A stretch of DNA of 64,000 bases. It comes from an uncultured Pelagibacteraceae bacterium. Its GTDB lineage: Bacteria > Pseudomonadota > Alphaproteobacteria > Pelagibacterales > Pelagibacteraceae. This document shows, piece after piece, positions 1 through 12,851 of the stretch. Position numbers and translations under genes: made by a program. Location of the stretch: contig CACFKF010000004.1 in the NCBI GenBank assembly GCA_902566775.1, forward strand, positions 1 to 64,000, read 5' to 3'. Numbering within the stretch: position 1 is the first letter of the stretch; each line of letters opens with the position of its first letter. A model generated the notes under the pieces. It saw nothing but the letters and a program-made list of their open reading frames with translations. It was not told where the DNA came from and did no database searches.

Positions 1-3000
1 CAGCAATAATAGCGCTATCTTTTGCTTTTCTAGCTTCAAATAATTCAGCAACTCTAGGTAGCCCTCCTGTAATATCTTTTGTTTTTGAAGTTTCTTTTGG
101 AAGTCTTGCTAATACATCTCCAGCAAAAATTTTTTGTCCATCTTTAACTGATAGAATTGAATCTGGAACTAAATAATATCTCGCTTCATTATCATCGGCT
201 TTTTTTATTACGTTCCCTTTATCATCTCGTAGAGTTATTCTTGGTTTAAGATCAGTATTTTTTGATTGAGATCTCCAATCTATTACTGATTTGGATGAAA
301 TTCCAGTAGCATCATCTACAGTTTCTGTTAAAGAAACTCCATCTATTAAATCTACGAAACTTACTATACCACTTTTTTCAGCTATCACTGGTGTAGTGTA
401 AGGATCCCATTCACAAATTTTTGTATTCTTCTTTATTTTGTCACCATTTTGAAAAAATAATTTTGACCCGTATGGAATTTTATAAAGAGCTACTTGCGCA
501 CCTTTTTCATCTTCAATTGATAATTGTGTATTTCTTCCCATTACAACAAGATTTTTTTTAGAATCTTCTAATAAATTAGTATTTATAATTTTTAATATAC
601 CTTCATTTTTGGTAACTATTTGCGATTCTTGTTTTATCTGTGCTGTTCCTCCAACGTGAAAAGTTCTCATGGTTAATTGAGTGCCAGGCTCACCAATTGA
701 TTGTGCTGAGATCATTCCGACTGCTTCGCCTACATGAACAATTTTTCCTCTAGATAAATCTCTGCCGTAACATGTTGCACAAACACCTTCTTTTAAACTA
801 CAAGTTATAACCGAATAAACATTTACAACTTTCACTCCAGCAGCATCTATTTTTTCACATATAGATTCATCTAGCATTTTATCTTTTTGAATAATCAGAT
901 CTCCAGTGATTGGGTTTTTTATGTCTTCAGCACATACTCTACCTAAAGCTCTTTCTGATAAACTAACAATAACATTTCCACCTTCAATAATTTCAGAAAG
1001 TTTTAATTTTCCTGGTTTATCACATTTTTTTTGTGTAATAGTTAAGTCTTGTGCTACATCACAAAGTCTTCTAGTTAAATATCCAGAATTAGCAGTTTTT
1101 AGAGCTGTGTCAGCTAAACCTTTTCGTGCTCCATGTGTAGAATTAAAATATTCAAGAGCTGTTAAACCTTCTTTAAAATTTGATGTAATTGGAGACTCTA
1201 TAATTTCTCCAGAAGGTTTTGCTATTAAACCTCTCATTCCAGCTAGTTGTTTCATTTGGGCAGCAGATCCTCTCGCTCCACTATCAGCCATCATAAATAC
1301 TGAGTTTATTTTAATGCCCTCTTTAGTTTTTTCGGTAGCCGAAATTCCTTTCATCATTTCCATAGCAACACGATCAGTACATTTTGACCATGCATCAACA
1401 ACTTTATTGTATTTTTCTCCTCTAGTAATCAAGCCTTCAGCATATTGATTCTCATAATCAGATATTAATTTTTTTGTTTCATTTATTAACTGTTCTTTAT
1501 TATCTGGAATTATTAAATCATCTTTTCCAAAAGATATTCCTGCTTTAAAAGCATGTTTAAATCCTAAATCTTTAAGTTTATCACAAAAAATTACCGTACT
1601 TTTTTGTCCTGTAAATCTAAAAACAATATCTATTATTTCTGAAACTATCTTTTTTGGCAATAATCTATCGATCAGTGAGAACTTAATATCTTTATTTTTG
1701 GGCAATACATTGGCTAAAAGAAATCTTCCTGCAGTGCTTGTGTATTTTTCAAATTTTAAGTTTCCATTTTCATCCACAGTCTCGAATTTTGAAATAATTC
1801 TAGAATGTATTTTAATTTCATTTGTTTCTAAAGCATGTTCTATTTCTGAAGTATTTACGAAATAACCTTCTATTTTATCAGTTTGGTATGGAGCCTGAGA
1901 CAAATAATAAATTCCAAGTATCATATCTTGGCTAGGAACAATGATTGGTTTTCCATTTGAAGGGCTTAATATATTATTTGTCGACATCATTAATACTCGT
2001 GCTTCCAATTGCGCTTCTAAACTAAGTGGTATATGAACAGCCATCTGATCTCCATCAAAGTCTGCGTTAAATGCTGCACAAACTAAAGGATGCAATTCTA
2101 TCGCATCACCTTCAATTAATTTTGGTTCAAATGCTTGCACTCCTAATCTATGAAGTGTTGGAGCTCTATTTAAGAGAACAGGATGTTCTCTCACAATTAT
2201 CTCTAAAGCATCCCATACTTCATTTCTTTCTTTCTCAACAATTTTTTTTGCTTGCTTAATAGTAGATGCTAAGCCTAATTTATTTAATCTTGCATATAAA
2301 AAAGGTTTGAACAATTCTAATGCCATTTTCTTTGGTAATCCACATTCATGAAGTTTTAAATCAGGTCCAACAACAATTACTGATCTTCCAGAATAATCAA
2401 CTCTTTTACCTAAAAGATTTTGTCTAAATCTTCCTTGTTTTCCTTTAAGCATTTCTGCTAAAGATTTCAAAGGTCTTTTACCAGTTCCTGTAATTACTCT
2501 TCCTCTTCTACCATTGTCGAATAGTGCATCAACTGATTCTTGGAGCATCCGCTTCTCGTTCCTAATAATTATATCTGGAGCTTTTAGATCAATTAATCTT
2601 TTAAGTCTGTTATTTCTGTTGATAACTCTTCTATATAAATCATTTAAATCAGAAGTGGCAAATCTACCTCCATCTAATGGAACGAGCGGTCTAAGTTCAG
2701 GAGGAATTACTGGAACAACAGTTAGTATCATCCACTCAGGTTTGTTTCCTGTTTCAATAAAAGAATCTATTAGTTTTAGTCTTTTAATTGCTCTTTCTTC
2801 TGCAACTTTAGACTTGGTTTCTTTAATTGCTTTAATAAGTAAATTCTTTTCCTCTTCTAAATTTATTGATTTTAATATCTCTAATATAGCTTCAGCCCCT
2901 ATACCTGTAGTAAATGATTCCTCTCCATATTCGTCTTGATATTTAACCAACTCTTCTTCATTTAATAACTGTTTTTTTTTTAGATTTGTAAGACCTGGTT

Positions 3001-3451
3001 CTATAACTATAAAATTTTCGAAATATAGAACTCTTTCGACTTCTTTTAATTTCATATCAATTGCTAATGAAATTCTACTTGGTAAAGATTTTAGAAACCA
3101 TATATGGGCAACTGGTGTTGCTAAATTAATATGCCCCATTCTTTCTCTTCTTACATTTGATTTTGTAACTTCAACACCACACTTCTCACAAATAATTCCC
3201 CTAAATTTCATTCTTTTGTACTTACCACACAAGCATTCGTAATCCTTTATAGGTCCAAAAATTCTTGCACAAAACAGTCCATCTTTTTCAGGTCTAAAAG
3301 TTCGATAATTAATAGTTTCAGGTTTTTTTATTTCTCCATATGTCCAAGATTTAATTTTTTCGGGACTGGCTAAAGTTATTTTAATGCTATTGAAATTTTG
3401 AGATTCTGATATTTCTGTGCTTTTAAATAAATTTGTAATTTCTTTTTTCAT
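1..3451 (-). CDS. rpoC: DNA-directed RNA polymerase subunit beta' (3' end runs off window)
   Basis: Minus-strand coding sequence starting at CAT 3449-3451, 1 nt after the rpoB stop; position downstream of rpoB and RpoC-like content. Not in the ORF track because it is open at the window edge. Confidence 0.93.
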   Translation of the reverse strand, partial: MKKEITNLFKSTEISESQNFNSIKITLASPEKIKSWTYGEIKKPETINYRTFRPEKDGLFCARIFGPIKDYECLCGKYKRMKFRGIICEKCGVEVTKSNVRRERMGHINLATPVAHIWFLKSLPSRISLAIDMKLKEVERVLYFENFIVIEPGLTNLKKKQLLNEEELVKYQDEYGEESFTTGIGAEAILEILKSINLEEEKNLLIKAIKETKSKVAEERAIKRLKLIDSFIETGNKPEWMILTVVPVIPPELRPLVPLDGGRFATSDLNDLYRRVINRNNRLKRLIDLKAPDIIIRNEKRMLQESVDALFDNGRRGRVITGTGKRPLKSLAEMLKGKQGRFRQNLLGKRVDYSGRSVIVVGPDLKLHECGLPKKMALELFKPFLYARLNKLGLASTIKQAKKIVEKERNEVWDALEIIVREHPVLLNRAPTLHRLGVQAFEPKLIEGDAIELHPLVCAAFNADFDGDQMAVHIPLSLEAQLEARVLMMSTNNILSPSNGKPIIVPSQDMILGIYYLSQAPYQTDKIEGYFVNTSEIEHALETNEIKIHSRIISKFETVDENGNLKFEKYTSTAGRFLLANVLPKNKDIKFSLIDRLLPKKIVSEIIDIVFRFTGQKSTVIFCDKLKDLGFKHAFKAGISFGKDDLIIPDNKEQLINETKKLISDYENQYAEGLITRGEKYNKVVDAWSKCTDRVAMEMMKGISATEKTKEGIKINSVFMMADSGARGSAAQMKQLAGMRGLIAKPSGEIIESPITSNFKEGLTALEYFNSTHGARKGLADTALKTANSGYLTRRLCDVAQDLTITQKKCDKPGKLKLSEIIEGGNVIVSLSERALGRVCAEDIKNPITGDLIIQKDKMLDESICEKIDAAGVKVVNVYSVITCSLKEGVCATCYGRDLSRGKIVHVGEAVGMISAQSIGEPGTQLTMRTFHVGGTAQIKQESQIVTKNEGILKIINTNLLEDSKKNLVVMGRNTQLSIEDEKGAQVALYKIPYGSKLFFQNGDKIKKNTKICEWDPYTTPVIAEKSGIVSFVDLIDGVSLTETVDDATGISSKSVIDWRSQSKNTDLKPRITLRDDKGNVIKKADDNEARYYLVPDSILSVKDGQKIFAGDVLARLPKETSKTKDITGGLPRVAELFEARKAKDSAIIA

Positions 3452-3452
3452 A

Positions 3453-6400
3453 TTAATTTAGCTCAACATTTAATGCTAACGCTTTAATTTCTTTAACTAA
3501 AACATTAAACGACTCTGGTATCCCTGATTCAAAATTTTCTTCCCCTTTAACAATGGTTTCGTAGACTTTAACTCTTCCAGCTACATCATCTGATTTTACA
3601 GTTAATATTTCTTGCAAAGTGTAAGATGCACCATAAGCTTCTAAAGCCCAAACTTCCATCTCGCCAAATCTTTGTCCTCCTAATTGAGCTTTTCCTCCAA
3701 GCGGTTGTTGTGTGACTAAACTATATGGACCTGTAGATCTTGCGTGAATTTTATCTTCAACTAAGTGATGTAATTTTAACATATATATAGTTCCTACGGT
3801 AACAGTCCTGTCAAATTTATTTCCGGTTCTACCGTCCCATAAATAGGTTTGTCCTGAATTAGGTAAACTCGCAAGTTCCAGCATTTTTGTAACATCTTGT
3901 TCCTTAGCACCATCAAACACAGGAGTGGCTATTGGCACACCATTTTGCAAGTTTTTACATAAATCACTAAATTCAGACTTATTAAGATTATCTATAGTGT
4001 CTTTATAAATTTCTTTACCGTAGACTGATTGTAAAAAACTTGATATTTTTTCATTTTTTTCAATTAATTTTTGATTTTTATTTATTAAATTTTTAATTTT
4101 GTCTCCAAGTTCTGTACATGACCAACCCAGATGAGTTTCTAAAATTTGACCAACATTCATTCGGCTTGGAACGCCTAATGGGTTCAGAACAATATCGACA
4201 GGTTGACCATTTTCTCTATAAGGCATATCTTCTACAGGAACAATTTTACTAACAACACCTTTATTTCCATGACGTCCTGACATTTTATCACCAGGTCTTA
4301 ACCTACGTTTAATAGCAACAAAAACTTTGACCATTTTCATTACACTAGGTAGTAAATCGTCACCTTCTCTAATTTTCAAAACTTTATCTTCAAATCTTTC
4401 TTGTATATCTTGTTTAGCATTATTGTATTGATCTTTTAGCTCTAATATAGATGAATTCTTCTTATCGTTATCAACTGATAATTTAAATACGTCAGAAATA
4501 TTTAAACTTTCAATTTTTTCTAAATTTAATTTTTCTCCAACATTTAAATTTTTCACTTTTTTATTTAAACTAAGTCCGTTTAAAATTTGTTGAACCCTTT
4601 GTTTTATACTTCTTTCTAAAATTTCTTCTTCAACATTTTTATCTTGTTGGATTGATTCTATTTGAGCTCTTTCTATAGTTATAGATCTTTCGTCTTTCTC
4701 AACACCATGTCTATTAAAAACTCTAACATCTACTACGATCCCACCACTTCCGCTTGGCATTTTTAGTGATGTGTCTGTAACATCAATTGCTTTTTCTCCA
4801 AAAATAGATCTTAATAATTTTTCTTCTGGCCCAGATGCAGAATCACCTTTTGGTGTTACCTTGCCAACAAGTATATCTCCGGGTTTAACTTCGGCCCCTA
4901 TATAAACAATTCCTGATTCGTCTAAATTTCTTAACTGCTCTTCATTTACATTTGGTATATCTCGGGTTATGTCTTCTTCGCCGAGTTTTGTGTCTCTTGC
5001 CATTACCTCATGCTCTTCTATATGAATTGAAGTAAAAACATCATCAGTTACACACCTTTCAGAAATTAAAATTGAATCTTCAAAATTATACCCTTGCCAT
5101 GGCATAAAGGCCACAGTTACATTTTTTCCAAGAGCTAATTCTCCAAGTTTAGTTGAGGGACCATCGGCAATTATATCTCCTGCTTTAACAATGTCTCCAA
5201 CTTTCACAAGTGGTTTTTGGTTTATACAAGTATTCTGATTTGATCTTTTAAATTTTTGCAAGTTATAAATATCAACTGAGGATTTTTTTAAATCAGTTTC
5301 ACTTGAAGCTTTGATTACAATTCTTTTACCGTCAATTTTATCAACTACACCATCTCGCTTAGCAACTATCGTAACTCCTGAGTCTAAGGCTACATCTCCT
5401 TCAATTCCAGTTCCTACCAAAGGAGATTCTGGTTTTAAAAGTGGAACAGCTTGTCTCATCATATTAGAACCCATTAGAGCTCTGTTAGCATCATCATTTT
5501 CTAAAAAAGGTATTAAAGACGCGGCTACAGAAACCAATTGCTTTGGAGATACATCTATATAGTCAATATTTTCAGGTTTAGATAAAATAAAATTTAAATT
5601 TTGCCTACAAGAAACTAATTCCTCAGTAAATTTACCATTTTTATCAATTATTGAATTTGCTTGAGCTATGGTAAATTTAGTTTCTTCCATAGCTGATAAA
5701 TATTCAATTGTATTTTCAACAACTCCATTTTTAACTCTTTTATATGGGCTTTCTATAAAACCGTATTTATTAATTTTAGAATATGTTGATAAACTATTAA
5801 TTAAACCGATGTTTGGACCTTCGGGTGTTTCAATTGGGCAAATCCTCCCATAATGAGTTGGATGAACATCTCTCACTTCAAAACCCGCTCTTTCACGTGT
5901 CAATCCTCCTGGTCCTAATGCAGAAACTCTTCTTTTGTGAGTAATTTCGGACAGAGGGTTTGTTTGATCCATAAATTGTGAAAGTTGCGAAGTAGCAAAA
6001 AAATCTTTTAAAGCAATTGTAAGCGGTTTTGCGTTAATTAAGTCTTGCGGCATTGAAGACTCAATATCTAGAGTTGTCATTTTTTCCTTTATTGCTCTCT
6101 CCATTCTATAAACGCCAATTCTTGCTTGGTTTTCAACCAATTCACCTACTGATCGTACTCTTCTGTTTCCCAAATGATCTATATCGTCAACTTCATCTTT
6201 GCCGTCCCTAAGATCTAACATTTTTTTAATTATAGCCAAAATATCATCATTTCTTAAAATGGTTATTTTATCTGAACATTTTAAATTCAATCTAGAATTC
6301 ATTTTAACTCTGCCAACATCGGAAAGATCATATCTTTCAGAACTAAAAAATAAATTTTGAAATATTTGATTAGCTATATCTAAAGTTGGAGGTTCGCCTG

Positions 6401-7535
6401 GTCTTAAAATTTTATAAATTTCTGTGATAGCATCATTCTTTGTTTTATTTTTATCATTAAATAATGTTTGCAATAAATATGGGCCCTTATTTATTGAGTT
6501 TGTTATTGCAACTGAAATAGTGGAAATATTTGATTCTATTATTTTTGATATAATAGTTTCATCAAGTTCAGTGCCTATCAAAAAAATATCATCTCCACAA
6601 ATAATCTCTTTTTGAATAAATCTTCCATACAATGATGGGTTGGCTACATATATTTCTTTTAAACCTTCGTTAGAAAGTTTTTTTGCTGTAACAAAATTTA
6701 TTTTTTCTCCAAGTTTTACAACTATTTTTCCAGTTTTTGCATCAACAATTTCTTCAGAAAAATTTTTTGCTTTGTAGTTTTCAGGGTTAAATTTAGTTTT
6801 CCATTTATTTAATTTAGAATCGTATGTTAAAGTTTCCTTTTCATAAAATTCATCAATGATGTCATTTTTTGCATAACCTAAAGCCATCAACAATGTTGTA
6901 ACTAATAGTTTTTTTTTTCTGTCTATTCTAAAATACAATAAGTCTTTAACGTCATATTCAAAGTCAAGCCAAGATCCTCTATTAGGTATAACTCTGCAAT
7001 TAAATAATAGTTTGCCACTTGCATGTGATTTTCCTTTATCATGATCAAAAAATACACCTGGGCTTCTGTGCATTTGGTTAACAACAACCCTTTGAACACC
7101 ATTTGTAATAAACGTTCCGCTGTAAGTCATCATAGGAACTTCTCCCATATAAACTTCTTGTTCTTTTGCGGACAAAATATCTTTTGTATTGTTTTCTTGA
7201 TCAATTTCGTAAACAACCAGTCTTAAAGTACATTTTAAAGCTGAAGAATAAGTTAAGCCTCTTTGTATACATTCTTCAGTATCAAATTTTGGTTTTTCAA
7301 GTCTATAGGAAACGTATTCCAATGTAGCTTTTTCATTTATATCTTCTATTGGAAAAATACTTTTGAATACTCTATTGAACCCCTTAATTAAATTAATGTT
7401 TGGATCTGTATTATATTCAGTTAACTCTTTATATGAGTTTTTTTGTACCTCTATAAGGTTAGGAATAGATAAACTTTCTTTAAGTTTACCAAAATTTTTT
7501 CTTATGTTTTTCTTCTCAGTAAAAGACAGTCGCAT
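3453..7535 (-). CDS. rpoB: DNA-directed RNA polymerase subunit beta
   Basis: 1360 aa; RpoB motifs such as [21 protein letters not shown] and [15 protein letters not shown]. Confidence 0.99.
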   Translation of the reverse strand: MRLSFTEKKNIRKNFGKLKESLSIPNLIEVQKNSYKELTEYNTDPNINLIKGFNRVFKSIFPIEDINEKATLEYVSYRLEKPKFDTEECIQRGLTYSSALKCTLRLVVYEIDQENNTKDILSAKEQEVYMGEVPMMTYSGTFITNGVQRVVVNQMHRSPGVFFDHDKGKSHASGKLLFNCRVIPNRGSWLDFEYDVKDLLYFRIDRKKKLLVTTLLMALGYAKNDIIDEFYEKETLTYDSKLNKWKTKFNPENYKAKNFSEEIVDAKTGKIVVKLGEKINFVTAKKLSNEGLKEIYVANPSLYGRFIQKEIICGDDIFLIGTELDETIISKIIESNISTISVAITNSINKGPYLLQTLFNDKNKTKNDAITEIYKILRPGEPPTLDIANQIFQNLFFSSERYDLSDVGRVKMNSRLNLKCSDKITILRNDDILAIIKKMLDLRDGKDEVDDIDHLGNRRVRSVGELVENQARIGVYRMERAIKEKMTTLDIESSMPQDLINAKPLTIALKDFFATSQLSQFMDQTNPLSEITHKRRVSALGPGGLTRERAGFEVRDVHPTHYGRICPIETPEGPNIGLINSLSTYSKINKYGFIESPYKRVKNGVVENTIEYLSAMEETKFTIAQANSIIDKNGKFTEELVSCRQNLNFILSKPENIDYIDVSPKQLVSVAASLIPFLENDDANRALMGSNMMRQAVPLLKPESPLVGTGIEGDVALDSGVTIVAKRDGVVDKIDGKRIVIKASSETDLKKSSVDIYNLQKFKRSNQNTCINQKPLVKVGDIVKAGDIIADGPSTKLGELALGKNVTVAFMPWQGYNFEDSILISERCVTDDVFTSIHIEEHEVMARDTKLGEEDITRDIPNVNEEQLRNLDESGIVYIGAEVKPGDILVGKVTPKGDSASGPEEKLLRSIFGEKAIDVTDTSLKMPSGSGGIVVDVRVFNRHGVEKDERSITIERAQIESIQQDKNVEEEILERSIKQRVQQILNGLSLNKKVKNLNVGEKLNLEKIESLNISDVFKLSVDNDKKNSSILELKDQYNNAKQDIQERFEDKVLKIREGDDLLPSVMKMVKVFVAIKRRLRPGDKMSGRHGNKGVVSKIVPVEDMPYRENGQPVDIVLNPLGVPSRMNVGQILETHLGWSCTELGDKIKNLINKNQKLIEKNEKISSFLQSVYGKEIYKDTIDNLNKSEFSDLCKNLQNGVPIATPVFDGAKEQDVTKMLELASLPNSGQTYLWDGRTGNKFDRTVTVGTIYMLKLHHLVEDKIHARSTGPYSLVTQQPLGGKAQLGGQRFGEMEVWALEAYGASYTLQEILTVKSDDVAGRVKVYETIVKGEENFESGIPESFNVLVKEIKALALNVELN

Positions 7536-7588
7536 CTATATATTAATGCCAACTAAAATTTATTGGCACTCAAAATTTGTTAATTAAT

Positions 7589-7957
7589 TTACTTAAGTTC
7601 TACTTTTGCACCAGCTGCTTCTAATTTTTGCTTAATTTCGTCAGCTTCTTTTTTGTTTACACCAGATTTAACTTCTTTAGGGGCTCCTTCTACTAAATCT
7701 TTTGCTTCCTTTAGTCCTAACGAAGTAACTGCTCTAATTTCTTTAATAACATTAATTTTTTTTTCACCTGAAGATGCGAGCACAACTGTAAATTCATCTT
7801 TTTCTTCAGCTGGAGCTGCACCTGCAGCGGCTGGAGCTGCTGCAACAGCTGCCGCTGCTGTAACTCCCCATTTTTCTTCAAGTTGTTTTGAAAGTTCAGC
7901 TGCTTCAACTACAGTTAAACTTGATAAGTCATCGATAATTTTATTTAGATCTGCCAT
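7589..7957 (-). CDS. rplL: 50S ribosomal protein L7/L12
   Basis: 122 aa; Ala-rich hinge and [30 protein letters not shown]-terminal domain. Confidence 0.98.
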   Translation of the reverse strand: MADLNKIIDDLSSLTVVEAAELSKQLEEKWGVTAAAAVAAAPAAAGAAPAEEKDEFTVVLASSGEKKINVIKEIRAVTSLGLKEAKDLVEGAPKEVKSGVNKKEADEIKQKLEAAGAKVELK

Positions 7958-7977
7958 AATATTTTATTTTTTAAAGG

Positions 7978-8487
7978 TTATTTTTTTGATTTTTCCAGCG
8001 CCAAAATAGCGATTTTTGAAGCCGGCGCAAGTAAAATACTTGTTATTTTTTGTGCCGGAGACCTCAAAATTCCTACTATTTTAGCCCTTGCTTCTTCTAG
8101 AGTTGGTAAAGTTGCCATTTTTGCAACTCCTGCGACATCTAAAATATCTTTTCCCATGATTCCACCAAGAATCTTTAAATTATTATTTTCTTTAGAAAAT
8201 TTAGTTAATATTTTTGCAGAAGATATGGCATCTTTAGACAGAGCAACAGCTGTGGGACCAGTAAATAAATTTGCCAAATCTTTGCATCTCGAATTTTGTA
8301 GCGCTAGTTTTGTAATTCTATTTTTTGTAATCTTAAATTGTATACCGTGTTCTCTCATTTTCTTTCTAAGGTTATCAAGTTGTTTCATATTTAAACCTTG
8401 GTAATGAGTAACTAAAACAGCTTCACTATTTTCAAATTTAGCCGTCATATCTTTTATATAATTCAGTTTTTGTTCTTTGTTCATCAT
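7978..8487 (-). CDS. rplJ: 50S ribosomal protein L10
   Basis: 169 aa L10-like sequence (VTHYQGLNMKQLDNLRKKMREHG), next to rplL. Confidence 0.97.
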   Translation of the reverse strand: MMNKEQKLNYIKDMTAKFENSEAVLVTHYQGLNMKQLDNLRKKMREHGIQFKITKNRITKLALQNSRCKDLANLFTGPTAVALSKDAISSAKILTKFSKENNNLKILGGIMGKDILDVAGVAKMATLPTLEEARAKIVGILRSPAQKITSILLAPASKIAILALEKSKK

Positions 8488-8489
8488 AA

Positions 8490-9179
8490 TTAAATAGTTT
8501 TAGGTAGCTTAATTTTGTAAGATACTCCCATTGTTGAAGTTAAGTATGATTTTTTAATTAAATCTCCTTTAACAGTATAATTTGCTTTTTCTTTTTCTAA
8601 AATTTCAAATGCTGCATTAAAATTCTTTATTAATTTATCATCTGAAAAACTTTTTTTACCTATGCTAAACCCTATATTGCCATCTTTGTCATTTTTAATT
8701 TCGACTTGACCGGTTTTTACGTCAGTAACGGCTTTTTTTAAATCATTTGTTACTGACCCAAGTTTAGGATTTGGCATTAATCCCTTTGGTCCTAAAATTT
8801 TTCCAACTTTAGATAGTTTAACCATCATTGCTGGTGTACATATAAGTTTATCAAAATTTAATTTTCCTTCTTTAATTTGTTCAATAAAATCATCTCCACC
8901 TACTATATCTGCTCCCGAATCCATAGCTTCTTTTTTTTTAGATTCTTCACACACTACTGCAGCTTTAATTTTTTTTCCTGTACCTGATGGCATATTAACA
9001 ACTGTTCTAAAATTTACTTCACTTTTTTTTTGTTTGTTATTAATTTGCAAATTCAAATCTATTGACTCATCAAATTTCGTTGTGCAGTTTTTTTTGATAG
9101 CAGGTATTAATTTATCAATTGTATCAGAAGTAATTGATTTGGTATCTTTTGGTAACTTTTTGTATCTTTTTGAAGACAT
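8490..9179 (-). CDS. rplA: 50S ribosomal protein L1
   Basis: 229 aa; KVGKILGPKGLMPNPKLGSVT motif. Confidence 0.98.
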   Translation of the reverse strand: MSSKRYKKLPKDTKSITSDTIDKLIPAIKKNCTTKFDESIDLNLQINNKQKKSEVNFRTVVNMPSGTGKKIKAAVVCEESKKKEAMDSGADIVGGDDFIEQIKEGKLNFDKLICTPAMMVKLSKVGKILGPKGLMPNPKLGSVTNDLKKAVTDVKTGQVEIKNDKDGNIGFSIGKKSFSDDKLIKNFNAAFEILEKEKANYTVKGDLIKKSYLTSTMGVSYKIKLPKTI

Positions 9180-9607
9180 TATTCTTTAACCTCTATTCCC
9201 ATTGATCTGGCAGAGCCCGATATAATTTTTACTGCTTGTTCCAAATCATTTGCGTTTAAATCTGCCATTTTTTTTTTTGCAATCTCTTCAGCTTGTTTTT
9301 TTGTAATTGAAGCAACTATTTGTCTTCCAGGTTCACTTGAACCACCTTTTAATTTAGCAGCTTCTTTTATAAAGTGTGATGCAGGTGGCGATTTAATAAT
9401 AAAGTCAAATTTTTTATCTTTATATACTGTGATTATTACTGGGACAGGTTTTCCCATAAAATTTTTTGTTTTTTCATTAAAGGCTTTACAGAATTCCATG
9501 ATATTAATTCCTCTTTGTCCTAAAGCAGGTCCAACAGGAGGTGCGGGATTAGCTTGGCCTCCTTTAATTTGTAATTTTACATATCCACTAATTTCTTTTT
9601 TAGCCAT
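9179..9607 (-). CDS. rplK: 50S ribosomal protein L11
   Basis: 142 aa; [29 protein letters not shown] motif. Confidence 0.98.
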   Translation of the reverse strand: MAKKEISGYVKLQIKGGQANPAPPVGPALGQRGINIMEFCKAFNEKTKNFMGKPVPVIITVYKDKKFDFIIKSPPASHFIKEAAKLKGGSSEPGRQIVASITKKQAEEIAKKKMADLNANDLEQAVKIISGSARSMGIEVKE

Positions 9608-10137
9608 TAGCTCACTTTCTCCACTTGACTATATTCTAAATCAACTGGTGTTGGTCTTCCAAATATTGATACGGAAACTTTTAATCTTGATTTATCTTCA
9701 TCAATATCTTCAATAAGTCCATTAAATGATGCAAATGGTCCATCAATAACCTGAACTTTTTCTCCAACGGAATAATCTATAGCAGATTTTGGTTGTGCTA
9801 CACCATCTTTTATTTGCCCTAATATTTTTTCAATTTCTTTATCAGAAACTGGTACTGGCACACCTTTACTTCCTAAAAAACCACTAACTTTTTTAATATT
9901 TTTTATCATATGATATAAATCATTATTCATTTCCGATTTAATCAAAACATAACCAGGAAAATATTTTTTTTTCCTTTGCACTCTTTTGCCTCTTTTAACT
10001 TCAGTTATATCATGAGTAGGAACGATAATTTCTTCAATTTTTTCAGAAAATTTTAATTTTTCTGCTTCTTCTTTAATTAAATTAGCTACCTTATTTTCAA
10101 AATTAGAATGTGATTGAACTATGTACCAATTTTTCAT
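9607..10137 (-). CDS. nusG: Transcription termination/antitermination protein NusG
   Basis: [18 protein letters not shown] start; the ORF track's upstream extension to 10272 lies inside secE, so the start is reassigned to CAT 10135-10137. Confidence 0.95.
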   Translation of the reverse strand: MKNWYIVQSHSNFENKVANLIKEEAEKLKFSEKIEEIIVPTHDITEVKRGKRVQRKKKYFPGYVLIKSEMNNDLYHMIKNIKKVSGFLGSKGVPVPVSDKEIEKILGQIKDGVAQPKSAIDYSVGEKVQVIDGPFASFNGLIEDIDEDKSRLKVSVSIFGRPTPVDLEYSQVEKVS

Positions 10138-10328
10138 TATATGCTCACTTTTAATAGAATTTCTAATAAAAACTTCAGAACTTGATCCAATAATAAAAAG
10201 AATATTGAAGCTACTATTGCCATAGCAACAACCATTAAAGTGCCTTGCAAAGTTTCTTTGCTTGTTGGCCAAGTGACCTTAAATGCTTCTTGTTTAACTT
10301 CTTGAATAAACTGTAAAGGGTTTTTCAT
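10137..10328 (-). CDS. secE: Preprotein translocase subunit SecE
   Basis: 63 aa single-TM protein (EVKQEAFKVTWPTSKETLQGTLMVV) directly upstream of nusG. Confidence 0.95.
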   Translation of the reverse strand: MKNPLQFIQEVKQEAFKVTWPTSKETLQGTLMVVAMAIVASIFFLLLDQVLKFLLEILLKVSI

Positions 10329-10347
10329 AATATTACATTTTTTTTGG

Positions 10348-10420
10348 CAGGAGCGGAGGGAATCGAACCCCCAACCTCCGGTTTTGGAGACCGGCGCTCT
10401 ACCAATTGAGCTACACTCCT
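10348..10420 (-). tRNA. tRNA-Trp (CCA)
   Basis: Reverse complement AGGAGTGTAGCTCAATTGGTAGAGCGCCGGTCTCCAAAACCGGAGGTTGGGGGTTCGATTCCCTCCGCTCCTG folds as a cloverleaf; anticodon CCA. Confidence 0.96.
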
Positions 10421-10428
10421 AAAGGAGT

Positions 10429-11622
10429 CTACTCCAAAATTTTCGTTACTACACCTGCTCCTACAGTTTTACCACCTTCACGAATTGCAAAATTTAATTT
10501 TTCACTCATCGCAATTGGTGTAATTAATTTGACAGTGAATTTTGCATCATCACCAGGCATAACCATTTCAGTACCTGATGGTAATTCAACTTCACCAGTT
10601 ACATCAGTAGTTCTAAAATAAAACTGTGGTCTATATTTTGTAAAGAAAGGTGTGTGTCTTCCACCTTCTTCTTTTTTCAAAACATAAGCTTGTGCTTCAA
10701 ATTTAGTATGTGGAGTTACAGAGCCGGGTTTAGCTAATACTTGTCCTCTTTCAACATCAGTTCTTTCTACTCCTCTTAATAGTGCACCAATATTATCCCC
10801 TGCTTCTCCTGAATCTAAAATTTTTCTGAACATTTCAACACCTGTGCATACTGTTTTTTTAGTATCTTTAATTCCTACAATTTCAATTTCTTCTCCAGTT
10901 TTAACAACGCCTTGTTCAACACGTCCAGTTGCAACTGTTCCTCTGCCGGAGATAGTAAATACATCTTCTACAGGCATTAAAAAAGGTTTGTCTTTTGGCC
11001 TAGCAGGTTGAGGAATGTGTTCATCAATGGCTTTCATTAGTTCTAAAATCGAATTTTTTCCAATAACCTCATCTTTTCCTTCGACTGCAGCCAAAGCAGA
11101 ACCTTTGATAATTGGTATTTTATCTCCTGGAAATTTATAAGAAGTTAATAATTCTTTAATTTCTTCTTCAACAAGTTCCAGTAATTCTTTGTCTTTAACT
11201 TGATCGACTTTGTTTAAGTAAACAACAAGAGCAGGAACTCCAACTTGTCTTGCTAAAAGAATATGTTCCCTTGTTTGTGGCATTGGACCATCAGCTGCAT
11301 TAACTACTAGTATAGCTCCATCCATCTGCGCTGCTCCTGTAATCATATTTTTTACATAATCAGCATGTCCTGGACAGTCTACATGGGCATAATGTCTTTT
11401 TTCTGTTTCGTATTCAACATGAGCAGTTGCGATAGTTATACCTCTCTCTTTTTCTTCTGGAGCTTTGTCAATTTGATCATAAGCAATAAATTCTGCTCCT
11501 CCTGCTTCAGCTAAAACCTTTGTTATAGCTGCTGTTAAAGTTGTTTTTCCATGGTCCACGTGACCAATTGTTCCTACGTTCGCGTGTGGTTTCGTTCTTT
11601 CAAATTTCTTTTTATCTGCCAT
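10429..11622 (-). CDS. tuf: Elongation factor Tu
   Basis: 397 aa; [38 protein letters not shown]. Confidence 0.99.
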   Translation of the reverse strand: MADKKKFERTKPHANVGTIGHVDHGKTTLTAAITKVLAEAGGAEFIAYDQIDKAPEEKERGITIATAHVEYETEKRHYAHVDCPGHADYVKNMITGAAQMDGAILVVNAADGPMPQTREHILLARQVGVPALVVYLNKVDQVKDKELLELVEEEIKELLTSYKFPGDKIPIIKGSALAAVEGKDEVIGKNSILELMKAIDEHIPQPARPKDKPFLMPVEDVFTISGRGTVATGRVEQGVVKTGEEIEIVGIKDTKKTVCTGVEMFRKILDSGEAGDNIGALLRGVERTDVERGQVLAKPGSVTPHTKFEAQAYVLKKEEGGRHTPFFTKYRPQFYFRTTDVTGEVELPSGTEMVMPGDDAKFTVKLITPIAMSEKLNFAIREGGKTVGAGVVTKILE

Positions 11623-11665
11623 TTCTTTATACCTCTATATAATTTTCGTTCATTTTAATCTTTGG

Positions 11666-11736
11666 AGCGGGTGATGGGAATCGAACCCACGCAACCAGCT
11701 TGGAAGGCTAGTGTTCTACCACTGAACTACACCCGC
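11666..11736 (-). tRNA. tRNA-Gly (TCC)
   Basis: Reverse complement GCGGGTGTAGTTCAGTGGTAGAACACTAGCCTTCCAAGCTGGTTGCGTGGGTTCGATTCCCATCACCCGC; anticodon TCC. Confidence 0.96.
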
Positions 11737-11778
11737 ATACCCAAGTGCGCACTCCATTGTTGAATAAAATTTTATCAA

Positions 11779-11864
<86 letters not shown>

Positions 11865-11932
11865 TAAATAGTCAGGGGAAAGCGTCCCCTTGTTCAATAA
11901 AGCTTTAAACAACAAGGGTTTTATATATTTTT

Positions 11933-11948
11933 ATTGCATAAATGCAAT
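11933..11948. promoter_or_regulatory. Candidate regulatory palindrome ATTGCAT-AA-ATGCAAT
   Basis: Perfect 7-bp inverted repeat with 2-bp spacer in the divergent tRNA-Tyr/rlmB intergenic region. Confidence 0.35.
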
Positions 11949-11999
11949 ATGAGAATTAGAGGTAAAATACTAGAAAATATGTAAAAACAAGGAAAAATA

Positions 12000-12737
12000 A
12001 TGAATAATTCAACTTTTTTTATCATTGGTAAACATGCTGTAATAGAGGCTTTAAAAAACCCAAGTAGAAAAGTTTTAAGAGTTTTTTTAACTGAAGAATC
12101 TAAAAAAACGATACATAGAGAAAGTCAAAATAAAAATTTATTAAAAAATTTAAAAATCTTTTACAAAACAAAAAAAGAACTTGATAATTATTGCAAAAAT
12201 GATGGCATACAACATCAAGGATTTGTTGCGGAAATTGAGCAACTAGAAAAAATAGAATTAAAAAGTTTTATTAAAAAAAAAGATAATCTTACATTAGTTT
12301 GTCTAGATGAAGTTACAGATCCAAGAAACATAGGATCAATAATTAGAAGCGCAGCTTCATTTAATATTGATGGTATAATATTTAAAGATAGGCACTTTCC
12401 ATCTACAAGTAAGTTGATGTATAAATCTTCAAGTGGTTGCATTGAGCATCTTAACATATTTACAGTTTCAAATATAAATTCGACATTAAAATATTTAAGA
12501 GATAAAAATTTTTGGATATATGGATTTGATATTAATGGTCATAAAGATTTTACAAAAATAGAATGGAAAGGTAACGTGGTTCTTTTGTTTGGTTCAGAAG
12601 GATATGGAATAAAGCAACATACAAGAAAGTACGCTGATTTCTTAGTTAAAATAAAAATTAATGACAAAATTGAAAGTTTAAATGTGTCAAATAGTGCATC
12701 AATTGTTTTTCATTATATAAATCAACACAAAAAATAA
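12000..12737 (+). CDS. rlmB: 23S rRNA (guanosine-2'-O-)-methyltransferase RlmB-like (SpoU family)
   Basis: 245 aa; DEVTDPRNIGSIIRSAASFNIDGII and LLFGSEGYGI SPOUT motifs. Confidence 0.93.
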   Translation: MNNSTFFIIGKHAVIEALKNPSRKVLRVFLTEESKKTIHRESQNKNLLKNLKIFYKTKKELDNYCKNDGIQHQGFVAEIEQLEKIELKSFIKKKDNLTLVCLDEVTDPRNIGSIIRSAASFNIDGIIFKDRHFPSTSKLMYKSSSGCIEHLNIFTVSNINSTLKYLRDKNFWIYGFDINGHKDFTKIEWKGNVVLLFGSEGYGIKQHTRKYADFLVKIKINDKIESLNVSNSASIVFHYINQHKK

Positions 12738-12775
12738 CTTGATAATATTTAAATTCTCTTTAAAAAAACTTATAA

Positions 12776-12851
12776 GCCCCTATAGCTCAGCTGGTAGAGC
12801 AACTGATTTGTAATCAGTAGGTCCGCGGTTCGAGTCCGTGTGGGGGCACCA
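12776..12851 (+). tRNA. tRNA-Thr (TGT), CCA encoded
   Basis: GCCCCTATAGCTCAGCTGGTAGAGCAACTGATTTGTAATCAGTAGGTCCGCGGTTCGAGTCCGTGTGGGGGCACCA; anticodon TGT. Confidence 0.97.

Noticed and set aside
906-2939. Plus-strand ORFs 906..1448, 2071..2259 and 2514..2939
   Set aside because: Antisense to the highly conserved rpoC coding sequence; their translations show no family motifs.
7717-7908. Minus-strand ORF 7717..7908 (Gln/Leu-rich)
   Set aside because: Frame-shifted reading of the Ala-rich rplL hinge.
5311-8404. Plus-strand ORFs inside rpoB, rplL and rplJ (e.g. 5311..5562, 7363..7587, 7653..8009, 8156..8404)
   Set aside because: Shadow ORFs opposite well-supported ribosomal and RNAP genes.
10138-10272. 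Extended N-terminus of the nusG ORF (start at 10272)
   Set aside because: It lies within secE in another frame; MKNWYIVQ is the natural NusG start.
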